Origin: Brevundimonas sp. Root608
Lineage (GTDB): Bacteria; Pseudomonadota; Alphaproteobacteria; Caulobacterales; Caulobacteraceae
Assembly (NCBI RefSeq): GCF_001427825.1
Contig: NZ_LMGT01000004.1
Location: 124,001 to 188,000 of the forward strand
Direction: 5' to 3'
Length of the DNA: 64,000 nt
Shown: piece by piece, positions 27,319-36,767 of the stretch
How positions within the stretch are numbered: position 1 is the stretch's first letter
How the letters are laid out: each line of letters starts with the position of its first letter
The notes under the pieces: model-generated
The model's input: only the letters and a program-made list of their open reading frames with translations
The model's database searches: none
Told to the model about the DNA's origin: nothing
Translations under genes and position numbers: made by a program

Positions 27319-29085
27319 TCAGGGTCGGTTCGCTGCTGGGGCGGCCATGGGCTGCTGGGGGCGGGGCTGCGGGAAGTTCACCGTAAGGTTTTCGACCCGC
27401 CGCCAGAGCATCGCTCCCGAGGGCGACCTGTAGCCAACCTCGCCCGTCACCGGGCATTGGACCGTGTCGAACGGCGTGGCTAACGCTCCCTGGAACCGGT
27501 TGCGGATCGTCAGGACCAGCGTTCTCGACGACCCTGTGAGGGGGCCGTCGAACGTGGCTGCGAACTCGGCGCCGTTGGTCATCACGTCCGCGCAATCCAG
27601 CCGCAGATTATCCAGAATGATCCGGTCGGTGTCGTTGTAGGACCCGATGTTTCGCAGCTGGAACCGGATGCTCCATTGGATATCCGACGCTTCCGGAATG
27701 GAGCCGTTCACCGGATAGACGGATGGTCCCTGCTGGCTGAGACGGTGAAGCTCGGGCCCCGCATTTCGCGTCAGCGTGACGTCTCCGAGCTTGAGCCAGA
27801 GGCGCTGCTGGCTCTTTTCGTTCGCGCTTGCCAGGAAGGGGGTCAAGGCCACATCGCCCGTGGTCGTGGAGGCCGTCGGCGTATAGCTGATCTGGAACCG
27901 GCAAACGGTCAGGTTGTCCTTGCGCACCTGCAGGGGATCGCTCGCGAAGGCCAGCTGCGAGCTGGGCCCGGTCGCGGATCGGCTATCGCGCACTTGCCAG
28001 GATGAACGGTTGCAATAGGCGGCGGGCAGGGACTGGATGTCGGCATGCAACATCTTGGGCTGCGTCGGGTCGATCATCGGGCCGTCGGGAGCTGAAAGCT
28101 CTGCAGGCGAAGCGTTCTCGACGGCGGCTACGATCGCTGCGAGGTCCGGGAAGGCTCGCCAACCCGTGGTGGCCGGCGCTCCGGTGCGTGGCGTGTCGAT
28201 CAGGACATGGAAATCCTCGAGCGCATAGGATGACTGTTGCCGTAACTCGCCGTCGACTGAGGCCGCCGCGGTGAACATGGGGATGTTGAGGCGGCCAGAG
28301 GCTTCCGCATCGGTCTGCTGGTCAGTCTCGGTCCGTGTCTGCCGGTAGATGACGGTTCCATCGAAATACTCCAGCAGAGACCGGTTGCCGGGCCCCGGGA
28401 TGTACCAGTCCCAGAACAGGATGCCCGCGTAGAATTTGTGCCGCGCGCGATCGATGTTTTCGATCGTCGATCCGTCCCACATTTCCCAGACGGGCGAGTT
28501 GAAGCGGCCGCGGACGACCTCCATCGTTGATCGGCTGTCGCTCCTGGACTCCGCCTCCAGCGCCGCTTGCAGGGTGGCCGTCGGGAAGGCGAAGTCGGCG
28601 TTGGCGCTCAAGGCTCCGGCCAGGATGCTGATGCAGCTGGCTTCCAGCCGGGTCGAGGGGAAGCCGGGTTGGAGAATCTTGTCCCTGTCCTCATAGGTCA
28701 GCCGAAGGAAGTTCTTGTTCTCGAAGGTGGCGGCGCTCACATCCCGTGAGCTGTAAACATGGCCGAACACCCGGCCGAGGCTCATTTCGAGATCCTTCAG
28801 GATCGTCGGATTCGCCGTCAGGTTCAGCCGCCCGATGATACGCGGGTCGATCGCCGACACCTGCCGTGTCGAGCCTAATAGGCCGGGTCTGCGTATGGTC
28901 AGCGGGATCTGACCGCTGCAATCGCGCACATACTCAGTGAAGCTTTGCTCGATCGGATAACTCAGTAGCGGCTGGCTGGCGCTGTTCAGCCGCGCGCTGA
29001 ACGGGGCCGGCGATTGCGCCGCGGCTGACCCGGCCATTGCCAAGCCGGCCAGCATGGCCGGAACGCAGCAAACGGATTTGTGCAA
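27319..29085 (-). CDS. Large secreted protein of unknown function
   Basis: A 588-residue exported protein. The chosen start is TTG at 29085, with AGGAG six bases before it, giving a signal peptide HKSVCCVPAMLAGLAMAGSAAAQ. Starting further upstream would put unrelated residues before the signal. The mature part has no domain I recognise. It contains a hydrophobic-aromatic region near FYAGILFWDWYIPGPGNRSLLEY, and the C-terminal half looks beta-rich. Codon third positions are visibly less GC-rich than in neighbouring genes, which suggests later acquisition. It lies downstream of rsmA on the same strand, with a gap of 112 bp. Confidence 0.75.
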   Translation of the reverse strand: MHKSVCCVPAMLAGLAMAGSAAAQSPAPFSARLNSASQPLLSYPIEQSFTEYVRDCSGQIPLTIRRPGLLGSTRQVSAIDPRIIGRLNLTANPTILKDLEMSLGRVFGHVYSSRDVSAATFENKNFLRLTYEDRDKILQPGFPSTRLEASCISILAGALSANADFAFPTATLQAALEAESRSDSRSTMEVVRGRFNSPVWEMWDGSTIENIDRARHKFYAGILFWDWYIPGPGNRSLLEYFDGTVIYRQTRTETDQQTDAEASGRLNIPMFTAAASVDGELRQQSSYALEDFHVLIDTPRTGAPATTGWRAFPDLAAIVAAVENASPAELSAPDGPMIDPTQPKMLHADIQSLPAAYCNRSSWQVRDSRSATGPSSQLAFASDPLQVRKDNLTVCRFQISYTPTASTTTGDVALTPFLASANEKSQQRLWLKLGDVTLTRNAGPELHRLSQQGPSVYPVNGSIPEASDIQWSIRFQLRNIGSYNDTDRIILDNLRLDCADVMTNGAEFAATFDGPLTGSSRTLVLTIRNRFQGALATPFDTVQCPVTGEVGYRSPSGAMLWRRVENLTVNFPQPRPQQPMAAPAANRP

Positions 29086-29197
29086 GACGCGCTCCTGTCC
29101 CTCTGCCGGCGTCAAACCGGCGCTCCCTGAAGAATATGAGCACGCGCTGTGGTTGAGCACAATCCACGTATCGGTGATACGAGACTTGCGGGCCTTT

Positions 29198-30007
29198 TCA
29201 GGCCAGCGCGTTCGCCAGCCTGAGGAAGCCGGGTCCGTCCACCACTTCCGCCCGCGCATCCGGCTCGATCCCCGCCGCCTCGCACAACGCCGCCCCGCCC
29301 AGGGTCTTCAGACTGGACCGCAGCATCTTGCGCCGTTGCCCGAACGCCGCCGCCGTCACCCGTTCCAGCCGCTTCAGCGTCTCCGCGTCCGGCCGGTCCA
29401 CGCGCGGAACCAGATGCACCACCGCGCTGGCCACCTTCGGCGGCGGCGTGAAGGCGGCGGCGGGCAGGTGCATGACCAGACGGGCCTCGCACACCGCCTG
29501 GCTGATCACCGCCAGACGGCCGTAGGCGTCGTCTCCGGGCGCGGCCACGATGCGCTCGGCCACCTCCTTCTGGAACATCAGGGTCAGGGCGTGCGGCAGC
29601 CACGGCCCCGTCAGCCATTTGATCAGCAGCGGCGTGCCGACGTTGTAGGGCAGGTTCGACACCACATGCGCCGGCCCCTCGACCAGATCGGCCTCGCGCA
29701 CCTTCAGGGCGTCGGCCTCGACCACGACCAGACGCCCCGAACCATCGTCCAGCTCGGCCAGCAGGGGCAGGAAGCGCGGATCCTTCTCGACCAGAACCAC
29801 CTTGCCGGCGTCGCCTTCCAGCAGGGCCCGGGTCAGGCCGCCGGGGCCGGGGCCGATCTCGATCACCGCGCGGCCCTCGAACGGGCCGGCCAGACGCACG
29901 ATCTTGCGCGTCACATTCAGGTCCAGCAGGAAATGCTGGCCGAAGCTCTTCTTCGCCGACAGCCCGTGGGCGTCGAGGGATTCGCGGAGCGTGGGGAGGT
30001 CGGTCAC
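29198..30007 (-). CDS. rsmA: 16S rRNA (adenine1518/1519-N6) dimethyltransferase
   Basis: KsgA/RsmA, the universal late 30S assembly methyltransferase, 269 residues. Start KKSFGQHFLLD, SAM motif VIEIGPGPGGLTRALL, the acidic VVLVEKDPRF, and the catalytic NLPYNVGTPLL. The start is GTG at 30007. Gene order surA-pdxA-rsmA follows the E. coli pattern, except that a DUF559 gene and two repeats now sit between pdxA and rsmA. Confidence 0.97.
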   Translation of the reverse strand: MTDLPTLRESLDAHGLSAKKSFGQHFLLDLNVTRKIVRLAGPFEGRAVIEIGPGPGGLTRALLEGDAGKVVLVEKDPRFLPLLAELDDGSGRLVVVEADALKVREADLVEGPAHVVSNLPYNVGTPLLIKWLTGPWLPHALTLMFQKEVAERIVAAPGDDAYGRLAVISQAVCEARLVMHLPAAAFTPPPKVASAVVHLVPRVDRPDAETLKRLERVTAAAFGQRRKMLRSSLKTLGGAALCEAAGIEPDARAEVVDGPGFLRLANALA

Positions 30008-30026
30008 ATCAGGTCCGCATCAACAA

Positions 30027-30078
30027 TCCTTCTCCCCCTGGGGGAGAAGGTGGCCCGAAGGGCCGGATGAGGGGTAAG
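30027..30078. repeat. Family C palindromic repeat, left flank of DUF559 gene
   Basis: TCCTTCTCCCCCTGGGGGAG opens the unit, followed by a GGCCC-GAA-GGGCC hairpin and GGATGAGGGGTAAG. It lies between the DUF559 gene stop and the rsmA start, inverted relative to the copy at 30649-30698. Confidence 0.75.
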
Positions 30079-30130
30079 CCCGCCGCAGGCTCGGCGCCAA
30101 CCCTTTTCCCGCCGGCCTGCGGAAAACGGA

Positions 30131-30484
30131 TCAAACCTTCCACACGACGGCATGCTCGCGGATTGCGGCCAGAATGATCCCGGGATTGCGCAGGAACGCC
30201 TCGTTCCTGAACCGCAGCACCGTGAAACCCGCCTCAGCGAGGCGAAGGTCGCGGGCGGCGTCTTCAGCGGCCTTCAGGTCGTGAATTCCGCCGTCCAGCT
30301 CAATCACAAGTCTGATCTCCGGACACACGAAGTCAGGAATCGCGCCCGCCACCGGAGTTTGTCTCCGGAACTTCAGACCTTCGAAGCGCCGTCCTCGCAA
30401 CATGGCCCACAACCTCGCCTCCGCGCCGGTGAGGTCCGCGCGCATACGCCTCGCCTGACGCGTCCGCGGCTGGGTCTGGAACAT
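30131..30484 (-). CDS. DUF559 endonuclease-domain protein
   Basis: A 117-residue DUF559 protein, related to the very-short-patch-repair/PD-(D/E)xK nuclease fold. It has the N-terminal RRMRADLTGAEARLWAMLR and the core FRRQTPVAGAIPDFVCPEIR followed by VIELDGGIH, which holds the conserved acidic residues. RLAEAGFTVLRFRNEAFLRN follows. Biological role of the family is unknown. Inverted copies of the family C repeat lie on both sides of the gene, suggesting it arrived as a unit between pdxA and rsmA. Confidence 0.88.
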   Translation of the reverse strand: MFQTQPRTRQARRMRADLTGAEARLWAMLRGRRFEGLKFRRQTPVAGAIPDFVCPEIRLVIELDGGIHDLKAAEDAARDLRLAEAGFTVLRFRNEAFLRNPGIILAAIREHAVVWKV

Positions 30485-30648
30485 CGCCTTCGCTCCATTC
30501 TCGGATCGCCGGATGATGGCGAGCGGGCGTGGCGATGGCTACCCCTTACAAACCTGAGATTGTCGTTCCTCCCCTTTTCCTCCGGGAAGGAAACCGGGCC
30601 CTGCAGGGGCTCGCAAGCTCGGGCGCCGCAGCCGGTCCGGGTCGGGCC

Positions 30649-30698
30649 TTCCCCTCATCCGGCCCTCCGGGCCACCTTCTCCCCCAAGGGGAGAAGGA
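30649..30698. repeat. Family C palindromic repeat, right flank of DUF559 gene
   Basis: TTCCCCTCATCCGGCCC, CCGGGCC and CACCTTCTCCCCCAAGGGG appear in the reverse orientation to the copy at 30027-30078, and match it over most of their length. It ends 18 bp before the pdxA stop. Confidence 0.75.
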
Positions 30699-30716
30699 TC
30701 CACCAGCCGCCAGCCA

Positions 30717-31727
30717 CTAACCACTGACCACCCCGGCCCGCGCCGCCGCCATCTCCCCCGCCAGCCGCACCGCCGCGATCAGGCTGTCGGCCCGGGCCAG
30801 GCCCTCGCCGGCGATGTCGAAACCGGTGCCGTGGTCCGGCGAGGTGCGGATCACGGGCAGGCCCAGGGTGGTGTTGACCCCGCCCCAGAAGTCCAGCGTC
30901 TTGACCGGGATCAGGGCCTGGTCGTGATACAGGCACAGGACGGCGTCATAGGTCGCGCGGGCGTCGTCGTGGAACAGGGTGTCGGCGGGCCGGGGGTCGG
31001 TGATGGCGATCCCCTCGGCGCGCAGGGCCCGCGCCGCCGGGCCCAGCACCTCGATCTCCTCCAGACCGATCGCGCCGCCTTCGCCCGCGTGCGGATTCAG
31101 CGCCGCCAGCGCCAGCCGGGGGGCCGCGATCCCGAAGTCGCGCTTCATCGCCTCGTGGACCACCCGCGCCGTGCGGCACACCCGCTCGACGGTGATCAGC
31201 GCGGGGACCTCGGCCAGCGGCGAATGAATTGTGACCAGGCAGGCGCGCAGGTCCTTCGCCGTCAGCATCATGACGGGCCCGCGCGTGCCGGCGAAGGGGA
31301 TGTCGGCCGTCAGTTCGGCGATGAACTCCGTGTGGCCCGGAAAGCGGAAGCCGGCGGCGTAGAGCGGGGCCTTGGCGATCGGGGCCGTGACCACGCCCGA
31401 GGCCTCGCCCGACAGGGCCAGGTTGACCGCCTGCTCGATCCAGTCGGCCACGGCGCCGGCGTTGGCGGCCTCGGGCCGTCCGGGCGCGACGGCGGCGGGC
31501 AGGGGAATGTCCAGCACCGGGATGGCGCGGCCGAACACGGCCGGGGCGTCCGCGAGCGACAGCACGGTCTGGACCGGCTGGCCCTGGGCGCGCAGCAGGG
31601 CGGCGTCGCCGACGACGGCGAAGACGGGGCCGCTGGTCTTCAGCGCCGTCCAGGCCGCGGCGATGATCTCGGGTCCCACGCCCGCCGGTTCGCCCATCGA
31701 CAGGGCCAGCGGCGCGGGGCCGGTCAT
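30717..31727 (-). CDS. pdxA: 4-hydroxythreonine-4-phosphate dehydrogenase
   Basis: NAD-dependent oxidative decarboxylase of pyridoxal phosphate synthesis, 336 residues. Start region LALSMGEPAGVGPEIIAAAW, FPGHTEFIAELT, the metal-site histidines in LNPHAGEGGAIGLEE and CLYHDQALIPVKTLDFWGGVN. TRTSPDHGTGFDIAG-like sequence closes the active site. The ATG at 31727 overlaps the surA stop by one base; a GTG one codon earlier is possible. Confidence 0.97.
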   Translation of the reverse strand: MTGPAPLALSMGEPAGVGPEIIAAAWTALKTSGPVFAVVGDAALLRAQGQPVQTVLSLADAPAVFGRAIPVLDIPLPAAVAPGRPEAANAGAVADWIEQAVNLALSGEASGVVTAPIAKAPLYAAGFRFPGHTEFIAELTADIPFAGTRGPVMMLTAKDLRACLVTIHSPLAEVPALITVERVCRTARVVHEAMKRDFGIAAPRLALAALNPHAGEGGAIGLEEIEVLGPAARALRAEGIAITDPRPADTLFHDDARATYDAVLCLYHDQALIPVKTLDFWGGVNTTLGLPVIRTSPDHGTGFDIAGEGLARADSLIAAVRLAGEMAAARAGVVSG

Positions 31728-33064
31728 CACTTCATCTCGATGAGGGCGTCCTCACGCAGGTCGCGCATGTAGCGCCGGGCCAGGGTGGCGAGGTTCTGAC
31801 GGAACAGCTGGTTCTCGACGGCGCGCGCGTCGGGCGCCTCGATGCCGCCGGCCCGGCGTCCGCAGACGGCCAGCAGATGGACGCCCAGCGGGGTGCGGAC
31901 CGGGGTGCTGATCGAGCCGACCTCGGCCGAGCGGGCGACCTGCTGGAACTGCGGCGCGAGGTTCTGGACATCGGCCTCGCCGAGGTCCGAGCCCAGCAGA
32001 CCCTGTTCGGAGGTGGCGCGCTGCAGCATCGTATCGCAGGTCAGCTGGGGCCGCAGGGCCTCGAGCCGCGCCGTGGCGGCGGCCACATCCGCCTCGGTCG
32101 CGGTTTCCGGCAGCTCGATCATCACCTGCTTGATCTGCACCAGACTCGCCGACGCCCCGTCCCGCTTGTCGCGCATATAGACAATATAGACGCCGCCATC
32201 GACCGGAATGGGGCGCGACAGCTGGCCGACGTCGAGCTGATCGAGGGCCTGCTGCAGGGCGGGCTGGACGGTGCCTTCCACGACCCAACCGGCGTCGCCG
32301 CCGCGGGTGGCCGAGGGGGCGGCCGAGAACTGCTGGGCGACGGCTTGGAAGGGCGCGCCCTGAACCATCTGCTGCACCAGCTGCGTGGCGCCGTTCAACG
32401 CGGCCTGCTGGCCGCCGACGCGGCTGGCCTCGATATAGATTTCGCCGATCAGATACTGCTTCTTCGACGCCGCCTCGCCGGCCTGGCGGAGGGCTGCGTC
32501 CACCGCCGACCTGCTGACCCGGGCACGGCTCTGGAAGCGGCCGCCGACCAGTTGGGACCAGCCGATCTGGGTCCGGAGCTGTTCGCGCAGGGTCGAGGGG
32601 CGAATCCCGCCCTGGGCGAGGAAGTCGAGATAGGTCGCGGGCGCGGCGCCCACTTCCTGGGCCATGGCGGCCAGCTCCCGGTCGACGTCTTCGTCGCTGA
32701 CCACCAGGTCTTCGTATTTGGTCAGCTCCTGGGCCTGCAGTCGCTCGTCGATCAGCAGGTTCAGCGCCTGCTGCTGGATGGCGGGGATATTCTCGGCCGT
32801 CGGCTGGACCTGGGTCATGGCAATCAACAGCAGCATGCGCTGGCGCAGGTCGAACCCGGTGATGACGCTGTCGTTGACCGTGGCCAGGATGCCGTCGGAC
32901 ATCTGGAACGCGGGCGCGACCGGAGCCGGCGCCGGAGCCGCCTCGGCGGCCGGATTCAGCGATCCCGCCGCGGCCGGAGCCTGCACGGGGGCGGTTTGGG
33001 CCACGGCCGTACCGGCCAGGAGGGCGGCCATCGCCACGCCCGTCATGTAACGCGTCAAACCCAT
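31727..33064 (-). CDS. surA: SurA-like periplasmic peptidyl-prolyl isomerase/chaperone
   Basis: Periplasmic chaperone for outer-membrane proteins. The 445-residue protein has a signal peptide (MGLTRYMTGVAMAALLAGTAVAQ), a SurA N-terminal region (ILATVNDSVITGFDLRQRMLLL) and one recognisable parvulin domain (YLIGEIYIEAS through VEGTVQPALQQALDQLDVG). A weaker second domain follows with LVQIKQVMIELPE. Placement between lptD and pdxA matches the classic lptD-surA-pdxA-rsmA operon. Confidence 0.92.
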   Translation of the reverse strand: MGLTRYMTGVAMAALLAGTAVAQTAPVQAPAAAGSLNPAAEAAPAPAPVAPAFQMSDGILATVNDSVITGFDLRQRMLLLIAMTQVQPTAENIPAIQQQALNLLIDERLQAQELTKYEDLVVSDEDVDRELAAMAQEVGAAPATYLDFLAQGGIRPSTLREQLRTQIGWSQLVGGRFQSRARVSRSAVDAALRQAGEAASKKQYLIGEIYIEASRVGGQQAALNGATQLVQQMVQGAPFQAVAQQFSAAPSATRGGDAGWVVEGTVQPALQQALDQLDVGQLSRPIPVDGGVYIVYMRDKRDGASASLVQIKQVMIELPETATEADVAAATARLEALRPQLTCDTMLQRATSEQGLLGSDLGEADVQNLAPQFQQVARSAEVGSISTPVRTPLGVHLLAVCGRRAGGIEAPDARAVENQLFRQNLATLARRYMRDLREDALIEMK

Positions 33065-33161
33065 GTCAGTCCGTATTCCTCAAGCGGCGTTGGCCGGATT
33101 TGATCCGGATAATCTTCCCGCGCGCCCCCGGGCCGCGCGGCGTCCAGCGCCTGTCGCTGCG

Positions 33162-35600
33162 TCAATACCCTGTACCGCCGAAAGTGGCGAGGTTTAGGCG
33201 CACATAGACGCCCTCCGAAGGCCCCGTCGGGCGGACGCGGGTATTGTCGCGCCGCCAACCCAGCTCGAACCGGAAACAATCGTCGTCGAACAGCAGTCCG
33301 ATTTCCGAGCGGGTTATCACGTCGCGCTCGAGGTCGGCGATGCCGGCGGCGGCCACGCCCCAGTTGCCGTAGAGGAATTGCTGGCCCGAAAGCTGGACGA
33401 ATTCATAGTTGCGATTCAGCGGTCCGGCGACCGGGTTGGACCGGTCGATGATGTAGCTGACCGTGGCCAGGTTACGGCGGCCCCAGCGGCCGTCCACGGC
33501 CGTCTCGGCCCGGCGGATCTCGCCCGAGGAATCGATCGTCGCGTGGCCCCAGCCGCGAATCCGGTCGGAGGGGGAGAAACTGCCCTGGACGACCCAGTCC
33601 GAGGTGTCCGACGCCAGTCCGGAGGGGTCGTAGACCTGCGTCGGCGCATCCGGAACGGGAACCCGGAAGGCCGGCTGTTCAGCGTCTCGCAGGCTGCGGC
33701 CGATGAACAGGCTCGCCTGCCGGCCCTGGTCCCAGCGCAGCGTGGCGCGCATACCCGCCGTGAAGCGCAGTCCGCCCTCCAGCAGATCGTAGCCGGGGAA
33801 ACGGTCGATCCGGAACAGCGAGCTCTCGTCCAGTTCCAGCGTCTGGCTGTCCTCATTGGGAATTCGCGCGTCGAGGTCCGGATCGGTCGATACGGATATC
33901 TGCGCCATCGGCTCGAGGATCAGGTCGGCGCTGTCGCCCATGCGCCGGATCAGGGGATAGCTGACGTCCAGGCCGGCGGTGGCGCGGGTGCGGGTGATGG
34001 TTTCGTCGTCAAGGCCCAGGATCGGCGGCAGGTCGCCGACGGAATAGGCGTCGGCGCGCACGTCGACGAACGGCTCCCACCGCACGCCCGCCCGCGAAGT
34101 GAGGGCCCGACGCCATTCGGCCTGGCCGGAGACGCGGCGGCTGTCCACACCCGGCAGGCCCACGATTGAGCCGGTCGGGACGATCTCGGGCCGGAGAACC
34201 GGACTGCCGACATAGGCGTCGCGGTACAGCGAAACGGCGGCGCCGCGCAGCCTCAGGCGCCCGCCCAGCACCGGCCCGTCGGGTTCCCACCGGGCCTCGA
34301 TCAACGGGGCGACGAACGGCAGGCTGTCGTCGCTCTCGAATATGTTCAGGCCCGGCGCGTCGACGTTCGGGACCGCGACGCGAAGGCTCTGCATGTCGAA
34401 GGCGGCGATGGAAAGGTAGGACCGGAGGGTCTGGCGCTCGAGGTAGACCTGGCTGATCAGACGGCGGCGATCGCCATAGTAGAGGCCGTTGTCCTGATAG
34501 GGATCGCGGATGTCGTACCGGTCGAACAGGGTCTTGTCCGAGGTGCGTTCAGCGGTGAACCCGCCGCGCCAGGGGCCGTCCGGGTCGAACCGGCCGTGAG
34601 CCAGCAGATAGCTGCGGTGCTCGGCTGCGATGGGAATGTCGGGCAGGTTGTCCGGGTCGGGACCGTCGAAATCCCCGAAATTCTCCTCATAGGTATAGCC
34701 GGCGCGGGCCACGACCGTCCCGTTCGCGAACCGGCGCCGCCACTGCAGGTTCAGCAGGGGAGCCACATCGGTGTTGAACTGGGGACTGATCAGCCAGTCT
34801 TCCGAAGGCGAGACGACGTGCAGGTAGGGAACCTCCAGGCTAAGACCCCGGCCCTCGTCGTAGCTGGGTATCGGGACCAGGAAGCCCGACGCGCGCTCAA
34901 CCGTCGGATCCGGATGGGCGAAGAACGGCAGGTAGAAGACCGGCACGCCGCCGACGCGGAACAGGGCGTTGCGGTACAGGATCGCTCGCAGGTCCTCGTT
35001 CTGAACCACCTTCTCCGCCTGGATGGAGATGCTGGGTTCCTTCGGATTGCCTTCGGCGTCGCAGATCGGGCACGGCGTGAAGATGGCGTAGTTCAGCTCG
35101 TTGACGTTCTCGCTGCGGCGCACGGCCGTGGCCGCCATCAGGCTGGCGCCGTTGGTGAAGCGGGTGGCGAAATCGACGGCGACCCCGGCCTTGAGGTCTG
35201 AATCGAGCTCGAGGCGGCTGGCGAAGATCACCGTCCCGCCCGGATCGGTGAACTCCACCCGCCGATTGGCCGTCGCGACGCCGGACGAGAGATCATAGCT
35301 GACGTCGCCGGCCCTCAGGGTCGCGCCCCGGAAGCGCGCCAGCACCCGGCTTTCGCCCGCGCCGCTGGCGGAGATCACGTCGCCGGCCCGGGCCGCGACG
35401 TCGGCCTCGATGTAGACGGCGTCGGGCGTCAGCCCGTCCGGGCCCGTCGGCGCCGGAACGGGCGAGGGGGGCGGGGCGGGGGCGGCCGTTGTCTGCGCGA
35501 AGGCGGCAGAGCCTGACGCGGCGAGGGCGACGGCGGCCGCCCCGGCCAGGAGCCGGCGGCGCAGGGCTGCCGTGTCGGGCGCGCGGCGGTCACGCTGCAT
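33162..35600 (-). CDS. lptD: LPS-assembly protein LptD
   Basis: Outer-membrane beta-barrel that inserts lipopolysaccharide in the outer leaflet. The 812-residue protein has a signal peptide (RRRLLAGAAAVALAASGSAAFAQ) and a periplasmic jellyroll with paired cysteines in FTPCPICDAEGNP. The marker YRNALFRVGGVPVFYLPFFAHPDPTV and a long LptD barrel with C-terminal aromatic-rich strands follow. First gene of the surA-pdxA block; a gap of 97 bp separates it from surA. Confidence 0.95.
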   Translation of the reverse strand: MQRDRRAPDTAALRRRLLAGAAAVALAASGSAAFAQTTAAPAPPPSPVPAPTGPDGLTPDAVYIEADVAARAGDVISASGAGESRVLARFRGATLRAGDVSYDLSSGVATANRRVEFTDPGGTVIFASRLELDSDLKAGVAVDFATRFTNGASLMAATAVRRSENVNELNYAIFTPCPICDAEGNPKEPSISIQAEKVVQNEDLRAILYRNALFRVGGVPVFYLPFFAHPDPTVERASGFLVPIPSYDEGRGLSLEVPYLHVVSPSEDWLISPQFNTDVAPLLNLQWRRRFANGTVVARAGYTYEENFGDFDGPDPDNLPDIPIAAEHRSYLLAHGRFDPDGPWRGGFTAERTSDKTLFDRYDIRDPYQDNGLYYGDRRRLISQVYLERQTLRSYLSIAAFDMQSLRVAVPNVDAPGLNIFESDDSLPFVAPLIEARWEPDGPVLGGRLRLRGAAVSLYRDAYVGSPVLRPEIVPTGSIVGLPGVDSRRVSGQAEWRRALTSRAGVRWEPFVDVRADAYSVGDLPPILGLDDETITRTRATAGLDVSYPLIRRMGDSADLILEPMAQISVSTDPDLDARIPNEDSQTLELDESSLFRIDRFPGYDLLEGGLRFTAGMRATLRWDQGRQASLFIGRSLRDAEQPAFRVPVPDAPTQVYDPSGLASDTSDWVVQGSFSPSDRIRGWGHATIDSSGEIRRAETAVDGRWGRRNLATVSYIIDRSNPVAGPLNRNYEFVQLSGQQFLYGNWGVAAAGIADLERDVITRSEIGLLFDDDCFRFELGWRRDNTRVRPTGPSEGVYVRLNLATFGGTGY

Positions 35601-35639
35601 GCAAATTCACTCTGGATGGCGGACGGGGCGGGGGTTCGC

Positions 35640-36767
35640 TTAGCCGTCTTCGGTATAGAACAGCAAGGTGAAGGCGGCGAGCGCCGTCAGCAACGGCGGC
35701 AGCCAGGCCGCCAGCCACGGCGGGATGACCTCGGCCGAGCCGAAGGCCGACGCGGCCTGGTTGACGAAGAAGAAGCCGAACCCCAGCACCACGGCGGCGA
35801 CGCTCATCTTCGCCAGATCGCCCAGCCGCATCAGCCTCAGCGAGAACGCCGCGGCGAGGATCGACATGGCGGCGAACATCAGGGGCGTGGCCAGCAGTTG
35901 CTGCAGGCGCAGCCGGTAGGCGGTGGACGAGAAGCCCGCGTCCTCGACGCGCGCGATCTGGGCCGGCAGGGACCAGAAGGAGGTGGACTGGGGTCGGGCG
36001 AATCGCTCGAACGCCTCGTCGTCCGCGAGGCTGGAAGGCAGGTCCAGGGTGGCGTACTGCACCGCCCGCTGGCCGATCTGGGCCCCGACCGCGTCGACCA
36101 GGCGCCACCGTCCGGCCGCCAACGTCGCCGAGGCGGCGTCGATCCGTTCCGAGAAGGTGCGCATGCCCGCGCCGTCGTTGGTGTAGATGAAGAAGCTGAC
36201 GCCAAGCAGGCGGGCGTTGGCGCGATCCTGCCGGGCCGCGCGGATGACCATCTGCCGCGTATCGTCCCCCTCGCGAATCCACACGGCCTGTTCGGTCGCG
36301 CCCGCCGCCGCCGAACCCGACAGCCGGGACCGCTCGCGCTGGAACAGGCCGTCGGCGGACGCCGCCAGCGGTCCCAGGGCGGCGACGGTTGCCACGCCGA
36401 ACATGAAGGCCGCGCCCGCCGCCGGCAGCACGAATCGCCAGGCGGACACGCCGGCCGCCCGCATCGCGATCAGTTCGCTGCGCCGGTTCAGGCCGACGAA
36501 GGCCGCCAGCGTCCCGAACAGGAAGACGAAGGGCAGCAACTGCAGGATCACCTGCGGGGACTTCAGCAGCATCAGCCCGAGAATGCGGACGCCCGACAGA
36601 TCGACGTCGGATCCCACGCCGCGGGAAATCTCCACGAAATCGATCAGCATGATCAGGGCGCCGATCACGCCCAGCGCGATGGCCAGCGATCGCGCCTGCT
36701 GGACCAGGACGTAGCGTTCAATGCGGCCCAGACGCAGCCGCGGGACGGGCAGGGCGATCCGGCTCAT
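35640..36767 (-). CDS. lptG: LPS export permease LptG
   Basis: Inner-membrane subunit of the LptB2FG transporter that extracts LPS. The 375 residues show six predicted helices, with the amino-terminal IERYVLVQQARSLAIALGVIGALIMLIDFVE and the RRSELIAMRAAGVSAWRFVLP region typical of YjgP/YjgQ proteins. The ATG overlaps the lptF TGA by 4 bp. LptF and LptG are told apart by order and N-terminal likeness, so a swap of names is conceivable. Confidence 0.92.
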   Translation of the reverse strand: MSRIALPVPRLRLGRIERYVLVQQARSLAIALGVIGALIMLIDFVEISRGVGSDVDLSGVRILGLMLLKSPQVILQLLPFVFLFGTLAAFVGLNRRSELIAMRAAGVSAWRFVLPAAGAAFMFGVATVAALGPLAASADGLFQRERSRLSGSAAAGATEQAVWIREGDDTRQMVIRAARQDRANARLLGVSFFIYTNDGAGMRTFSERIDAASATLAAGRWRLVDAVGAQIGQRAVQYATLDLPSSLADDEAFERFARPQSTSFWSLPAQIARVEDAGFSSTAYRLRLQQLLATPLMFAAMSILAAAFSLRLMRLGDLAKMSVAAVVLGFGFFFVNQAASAFGSAEVIPPWLAAWLPPLLTALAAFTLLFYTEDG

